From AM-2324 sp042091035 (lineage in GTDB: Bacteria; Bacteroidota; Bacteroidia; Chitinophagales; Saprospiraceae): a stretch of DNA of 11,289 nucleotides. The notes under the pieces are model-generated. The model saw nothing but the letters and a program-made list of their open reading frames with translations, had not been told where the DNA came from and did no database searches. Position 1 is the stretch's first letter. The number at the start of each line of letters is the position of its first letter. The DNA lies in assembly GCA_042091035.1 (NCBI GenBank), contig JBELIG010000102.1, forward strand, positions 1-11,289. Direction: 5' to 3'. The translations under genes and the position numbers were made by a program. Of this stretch, positions 7,652-11,289 are shown one piece after another.

Positions 7652-8065
7652 ATGCGTATTTTTAGACTTTTAGAACTTAAAAAAGTGTTCCAATTGGATC
7701 TTTTTGGAGCAGTCCTTTCGTCAATAAGTTTGGCTGTGATTCTTCCTTTCTGGCAGCCGGTTTTTGGTATTCCATTATCTGTGCTAAAGTTACTTGCTTG
7801 TTGTGCAGTACTCCTTTCTGTTTTTGACCTTACATGTATATTTTTTCTTAAAAAGGAGACTCATATTGAATATGCCGTTAGAGGGCTTATCGGTTTAAAT
7901 ACTATGTATCTTTTTTTGTCAATTATAGAGATTATAATGCACAGGAATCTAATTACTTTCTGGGGGCATAGCTATTTAATAGTTGAAGTATTTATTTTGA
8001 TTGTACTGATATACTTTGAATGTAAAATGCTTAAGCATTTCAGAACATTAAGTTTGAGCAAATAG
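7652..8065 (+). CDS. Four-helix integral membrane protein, unknown function
   Basis: 137 residues with four hydrophobic segments at about 16-36, 42-66, 76-95 and 105-125, separated by short loops and ending in a basic tail (KMLKHFRTLSLSK). The N-terminus is basic (MRIFRLLELKKVF), which suggests it faces the cytoplasm. The pattern LDLFGAVLSSISLAVILPFW followed by FGIPLSVLKLLA resembles, from memory, a conserved family of small uncharacterised membrane proteins in Bacteroidota; no function is known to me. It follows the terminator at 7592-7622 by about 30 bases, so it probably has its own promoter and is not part of the transporter operon. There is no catalytic motif, no metal-binding pattern and no signal peptide distinct from the first helix. 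The ATG at 7652 is the first available start. I am confident it is a real gene because composition and frame are continuous and no alternative frame competes, but not about its role. Confidence 0.75.
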   Translation: MRIFRLLELKKVFQLDLFGAVLSSISLAVILPFWQPVFGIPLSVLKLLACCAVLLSVFDLTCIFFLKKETHIEYAVRGLIGLNTMYLFLSIIEIIMHRNLITFWGHSYLIVEVFILIVLIYFECKMLKHFRTLSLSK

Positions 8066-8193
8066 ATCTTCAAGTTTGCTTAAAGTAAATTGGCTACTTA
8101 GGAAACCTTGATTTTATTTTAGCCATTAAATTTTGTATATTGATTATCAGAATTTTAAATTTTTTTATCTTCTTTTTGAAGTTTTCTGAAGCC

Positions 8194-8225
8194 TTTGAGA
8201 ATAGCCAATAATTATTGTGATTTTG
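8194..8225 (+). promoter_or_regulatory. Possible Bacteroidota-type promoter of the GH16 gene
   Basis: TTTG at 8194-8197 and TGATTTTG at 8218-8225 are separated by 20 bases. This resembles the -33 TTTG / -7 TAnnTTTG arrangement, with one mismatch in the -7 box. Transcription would start near 8231, just ahead of the ATG at 8246, which agrees with the shorter reading frame. Confidence 0.35.
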
Positions 8226-8245
8226 ATACTAATAAATCTGAAATC

Positions 8246-9643
8246 ATGAGATCTCCTTTCTTTTTGTATATTTATTTCCTTGCACTTATAATTATTTTGC
8301 CTGCTTGTAGCACAGACGATGGGGTGTCTTCGCCTGTTGATCCTGTAATCGATGAAACTCCTGAAGGTTATGCTTTAATTTGGGCAGATGAGTTTAATGG
8401 TTCTACCATCAATTTTGATAATTGGAATCATGAATTAGGAGATGGTACCGCATATGGTTTGCCAGCTGGCTGGGGAAATAATGAGTTGCAGGTATATACA
8501 GACCTTGATAATAATTCAGGAATAGACAAAACAAATGATGTTTCTGCATTGCGAATTACAGCTTCAGAGCTGACAGCTGGTAACTATACTTCTGCAAAAT
8601 TAACTTCTCAGTCTAAGTTTAGCCTTCGTTTTGGACGTGTAGATGTGAAGGCAAAAATGCCTTTTGGTCAAGGGATATGGCCTGCAATATGGATGCTTGG
8701 GGATAATATAACTGAAATATCCTGGCCAGGTTGTGGTGAGATTGATATTGTAGAAATACTTGGTCAAAATCCAAATCAGATGTATTCAACGGTTCATTTT
8801 ACCAATTCCGACAATGGACTAGAAAGTATTCAGGGAGACTATACGCTTTCCTCGGGCGATTTTAGTGATGATTACCATTTGTATTCCTTGGAGTGGACGC
8901 CTGAGACTATAAATTTATTAGTTGATGGAATTAGTGTAAATGAGTTAAGTGTTGAGGCTGATATGAAAGAGTTTTTGAGAAGCTTTTATATCATTTTAAA
9001 TGTAGCTGTAGGCGGTTATTGGCCTGGAGAGCCGGATAATTCAACCGTTTTTCCTCAGCAAATGCTTGTTGATTATGTTCGCGTGTATGAGCAGATTGAT
9101 TTTTTAGCACCTGATGCTCCTGCTTTGGATATTGCTGAAGAAACAATCGGTCAAATATTGGAGGCAAATATAGCTGACCACGCCATTCAGGATGGTTTTG
9201 ATATTTTGGGGAATTTAGAAGTCCTTGTCTGGGGTGGCGGTGGAGAACCTGAAGTTGGGATCTCAAGTTCCGCGATTGAAGGGGATTCTTCTTTGATATT
9301 CAACTTTCAGGGTGGCAACTGGGGCGGTGGATATATTAAGATGCAGGACCCCGTTGATATGAGTGGATATAACAATGTTAATTTTTCGCTTAAACTACCA
9401 GTTGATTTGAATGATGCAGAGATAAAGTTAGAAAGTGTTTCAGCAGATGCCGCAGTTTTTCTGATCAATTATACAGGGCTTGATGTGGGAGATGGCTTTT
9501 TAGAATATACCATACCACTATCAGACTTTACTGGGCTTGATCTAACAGAGGTAAATATTCCTTTCGCGATGTGGAACCCTCAGAATTCAGCACAGGAATT
9601 TATTGGTGGAGAAGTTTTAATTGATAATCTCTACTTTGATTAG
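8246..9643 (+). CDS. GH16 beta-glucanase (laminarinase-like) lipoprotein with C-terminal jelly-roll-like domain
   Basis: Endo-hydrolase of beta-1,3 or mixed beta-1,3/1,4-glucans. The frame is open from an ATG at 8195, but the ATG at 8246 is preferred because it puts a lipoprotein signal at the terminus: MRSPFFLYIYF, a hydrophobic run, then LPAC with C21 as the lipidated residue (465 residues in all). STDD right after the cysteine resembles the acidic surface-export signals of Bacteroidota lipoproteins, so the enzyme is probably cell-surface. The GH16 domain spans about 38-283: WADEFNG, WGNNELQVYTD, WPAIWML, then the catalytic motif EIDIVE with nucleophile E165, D167 and acid/base E170, and the closing strand VDYVRVYE. 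Residues ~290-465 form a second domain ending in GGEVLIDNLYFD, rich in Gly, Trp and Asp, with the look of a carbohydrate-binding jelly roll; I cannot assign a CBM family. Laminarin is the likely substrate, by family and by the GNNELQ signature; other beta-glucans are possible. Confidence 0.92.
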   Translation: MRSPFFLYIYFLALIIILPACSTDDGVSSPVDPVIDETPEGYALIWADEFNGSTINFDNWNHELGDGTAYGLPAGWGNNELQVYTDLDNNSGIDKTNDVSALRITASELTAGNYTSAKLTSQSKFSLRFGRVDVKAKMPFGQGIWPAIWMLGDNITEISWPGCGEIDIVEILGQNPNQMYSTVHFTNSDNGLESIQGDYTLSSGDFSDDYHLYSLEWTPETINLLVDGISVNELSVEADMKEFLRSFYIILNVAVGGYWPGEPDNSTVFPQQMLVDYVRVYEQIDFLAPDAPALDIAEETIGQILEANIADHAIQDGFDILGNLEVLVWGGGGEPEVGISSSAIEGDSSLIFNFQGGNWGGGYIKMQDPVDMSGYNNVNFSLKLPVDLNDAEIKLESVSADAAVFLINYTGLDVGDGFLEYTIPLSDFTGLDLTEVNIPFAMWNPQNSAQEFIGGEVLIDNLYFD

Positions 9644-9701
9644 TAAGATTTTCTTTTGCTGTGAGAGATGTTCTATTTTAGAGTTACAAAAATTCTAATT
9701 T

Positions 9702-10736
9702 ATGATTGTTTCTAAGGGACTTCATGTTTCTAAATTGTTTAAATGGTCTGGTCATCACATTCTTTGGTTGACCATGCTTATGTCTTTTGCTGTATTACTG
9801 TATCATTTCGGTTGGATTAATTTTGTGATTCCATGGCTTCCGGTATCGGTCATAGGTACTGCGGTGGCTTTTTATGTGGGTTTCAAGAACAATCAATCGT
9901 ATAGCAGAACCTGGGAGGCAAGAAAAATCTGGGGTGGCATTGTAAATGAAAGTCGCACCTGGGGTATGCAGGTGGATGGTTTTATTAATAATCAGTTCCG
10001 CGATTCTGATGCAAGTCCTGAAGAGATTCATGCTATAAAGCAGCGTTTGATTTACAGAAATATTGCCTGGTTGTATCAGCATCGTAAACAATTGTTAGTG
10101 CCAACCTCTTGGGAGCATATCAGTCAGGGTGGATTGATGTCCAGAACAGCAGAGATGTATCAAACTCGTTTTGGAGTAGGTCTTTTTGAGGAGGAAATCA
10201 AAGAAATTTCGATTCAAGATTTGTTGAACGGAGAAGAATATAACTTCATCATGCAAAAGGCGAATCCGGCTACTCAATTGATTAATGCCCAGTCCAGAGA
10301 TTTGGCAGCACTTCGGGCTTCGAATTATATCGATGACTTCAGACATATGGAACTGGAAAAAGTGTTGCGGGCTTTTTATACACTACAGGGTAAGAACGAG
10401 CGTATTAAGAAGTTTCCTCTTCCTAGGCAGTATGCAAATATGAGTCGTTATTTCGTGGGAATATTTATCAGCTTTTTACCGTTCAGTATGATTCCAGCAC
10501 TGATGGAATCAGGTCCAGTAGGCATTTGGTTATCTATTCCTGTATCTGTATTGATTGGATGGATATATGTGATGATGGAGATTGTAGGGGACTATTCAGA
10601 GAACCCATTTCAGGGTATGGTTAATGATATTCCAATGTTATCATTGAGCAGAACAATTGAGATTGATTTGAGGGAGATGCTTGGGGAGACTGAACTTCCA
10701 AGTAAGATTGAATCTAAAGGAAATGTACTGATGTAA
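9702..10736 (+). CDS. Bestrophin-family anion channel (UPF0187/YneE-like)
   Basis: 344-residue inner-membrane protein. Hydrophobic segments lie at about 18-36 and 41-62 and, after a long helical cytoplasmic part, near 250-270 and 273-293. Diagnostic motifs: the stretch from VAFYVGFKNNQSYSRTWEAR through IWGGIVNESRTWG (55-88), which corresponds to the FRtNqaydRwwEaRklwG signature, and GDYSENPFQGMVNDIPM near residues 296-312, the conserved acidic NPF element after the last helix. Bacterial bestrophins form pentameric channels; characterised members pass anions (including bicarbonate in algae) or, for a Klebsiella homologue, cations, so selectivity is not settled by sequence. Length is typical for bacterial members. 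It begins 58 bases after the GH16 stop with no terminator in between, so read-through from that gene is possible. No Shine-Dalgarno is visible before the ATG at 9702. Confidence 0.88.
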   Translation: MIVSKGLHVSKLFKWSGHHILWLTMLMSFAVLLYHFGWINFVIPWLPVSVIGTAVAFYVGFKNNQSYSRTWEARKIWGGIVNESRTWGMQVDGFINNQFRDSDASPEEIHAIKQRLIYRNIAWLYQHRKQLLVPTSWEHISQGGLMSRTAEMYQTRFGVGLFEEEIKEISIQDLLNGEEYNFIMQKANPATQLINAQSRDLAALRASNYIDDFRHMELEKVLRAFYTLQGKNERIKKFPLPRQYANMSRYFVGIFISFLPFSMIPALMESGPVGIWLSIPVSVLIGWIYVMMEIVGDYSENPFQGMVNDIPMLSLSRTIEIDLREMLGETELPSKIESKGNVLM

Positions 10737-10760
10737 TTACTTTGGAAGAGCATCCGCTTG

Positions 10761-10827
10761 AAAAAAGTTACTTTTTTGAAAACAGTTTTTGCTTGTAGTT
10801 TATCCAAAATTTAGGTTCAACTGTTTT
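10761..10827 (+). terminator. Inverted repeats downstream of the bestrophin gene, possible weak terminator
   Basis: AAAAAAGT (10761-10768) and ACTTTTTT (10770-10777) are a perfect palindrome around one T. AAAACAGTT (10779-10787) and AACTGTTTT (10819-10827) are a second inverted repeat with a 31-base loop. Both lie within 95 bases of the bestrophin stop. The stems are AT-rich and therefore weak. Confidence 0.3.
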
Positions 10828-10832
10828 TATTT

Positions 10833-10884
10833 AAAAAGGGATCAAATCTCTAATTGGTTTTTTGAGAAATGACCCCTTATTTTT
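10833..10884 (+). terminator. Probable intrinsic terminator before the KTSC gene
   Basis: AAGGGATCA (10836-10844) pairs with TGACCCCTT (10870-10878) apart from one A/C mismatch. TCTC/GAGA inside the loop can add four pairs, and ATTTTT (10879-10884) follows. This would separate bestrophin transcription from the next gene. Confidence 0.45.
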
Positions 10885-10936
10885 AAAACTACAGGTATTA
10901 AATAAAAATTCCATATATCAATAAAAAATCTACTCA

Positions 10937-11289
10937 ATGTGTTATTTGAGGATTATTCTTGGCCTGATCAGTTTGTTTTATTTTTCGGCTTGTGCACCTA
11001 ATAATTGTTCTACGCTTGATGGTGAAAATTTAAGTGCAGATGAAATGGTGTTCGCAATTGAAGGCAGGGATTTTGACTATAGTGATTTTGCGGATACCAG
11101 TAAAAGTTCATGGATACGTGCGGCTAAGTATTATTCTTGCGATGGGGAGTTTGGTTATTTTATGCTTGAGACAGATGATAAAGTATACTTACATAAGGAT
11201 GTTCCCCTGCGCATGTGGCATGGATTTAAAAGATCAAATTCTTTTGGACGCTTTTACAATGATCAATTAAAAGGAAGGTATGAATATTA
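10937..11289 (+). CDS. KTSC-domain lipoprotein, 5' part (3' end outside window)
   Basis: The frame starting at the ATG at 10937 stays open to the window end (117 complete codons, no stop). The N-terminus is a lipoprotein signal: MCYLRIILGLISLFYFSAC with C19 as the likely lipidated residue, followed by APNNCSTLDGEN. From about residue 55 the sequence matches the KTSC domain layout: SSWIRAAKYYS, a short strand pair GYFMLETDD-KVYLHKDVP, then MWHGFKRSNSFGRFYNDQLKGRY. The paired motifs (YxxVP, a SxGRFYN-like segment, and the closing GRY) are the family signature. KTSC is named for its occurrence at the C-terminus of some lysyl-tRNA synthetases and is otherwise poorly understood. Here it is exported, probably to an outer or inner membrane leaflet. 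A competing ATG frame at 11034-11270 is an out-of-frame shadow, since the domain match and signal lie in this one. Whether more domains follow is unknown. Confidence 0.8.
   Translation, partial: MCYLRIILGLISLFYFSACAPNNCSTLDGENLSADEMVFAIEGRDFDYSDFADTSKSSWIRAAKYYSCDGEFGYFMLETDDKVYLHKDVPLRMWHGFKRSNSFGRFYNDQLKGRYEY

Noticed and set aside
8195..8245. Longer N-terminus for the GH16 gene from the ATG at 8195
   Set aside because: The extra 17 polar residues would precede and spoil a good lipoprotein signal; a promoter-like pair overlaps this stretch.
11034..11270. Open reading frame of 78 codons on the plus strand near the window end
   Set aside because: It is out of frame with the 10937 frame, which carries a lipoprotein signal and a KTSC domain and stays open to the end.
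1..11289. Complete polysaccharide-utilisation locus, CRISPR array, mobile element or defence system
   Set aside because: No SusC/SusD pair, direct-repeat array, transposase, integrase, nuclease or toxin-antitoxin signature was found on either strand.

Overview
The window looks like a chromosomal segment of a marine-type, free-living member of the Bacteroidota, probably of the Cytophagales/Flammeovirga side. This rests on the AT-rich composition, the near absence of Shine-Dalgarno sequences, a TAnnTTTG-type -7 promoter element, and protein families common in that phylum: a secreted GH2 beta-galactosidase, a GH16 beta-glucanase lipoprotein with acidic residues just after the lipobox cysteine, an outer-membrane beta-barrel protein, and a bestrophin-like channel. 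The genus cannot be fixed from sequence alone. I see no rRNA, tRNA, CRISPR array, insertion sequence or sign of recent transfer.

Layout. Positions 1-840 hold the 3' part of an outer-membrane beta-barrel protein. A secreted GH2 beta-galactosidase (985-4272) follows and converges on a TetR-family regulator (4380-5057, minus strand). A strong symmetric terminator (4271-4309) lies between them and should stop transcription from both sides. The TetR gene is divergent from a SulP anion transporter (5274-6899), which is followed after 21 bases by a beta-carbonic anhydrase (6921-7565); a GC-rich hairpin with a T tract (7592-7622) closes that operon. Downstream come a four-helix membrane protein of unknown role (7652-8065), a GH16 lipoprotein (best start 8246, end 9643), a bestrophin-family channel (9702-10736), and the 5' part of a KTSC-domain lipoprotein that runs off the window end (10937-11289).

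How the parts may work together. The central unit is an inorganic-carbon module: a SulP transporter with the layout of bicarbonate/sulfate carriers plus a cytoplasmic carbonic anhydrase, facing a TetR regulator. The 216-base divergent intergenic region contains a perfect 19-base palindrome (5134-5152) just upstream of a consensus -7 element (5166-5173), with further copies of the same AATAGT half-site on both sides. There is also a 9-bp hairpin in the presumed sulP leader (5229-5251). This is a concrete candidate operator and regulatory leader. The bestrophin gene 2.1 kb downstream encodes another protein from a family that can pass bicarbonate, but it is separated by other genes and its link is speculative. 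The two glycoside hydrolases suggest polysaccharide or oligosaccharide use, but no SusC/SusD pair is present, so this is not a complete polysaccharide-utilisation locus.
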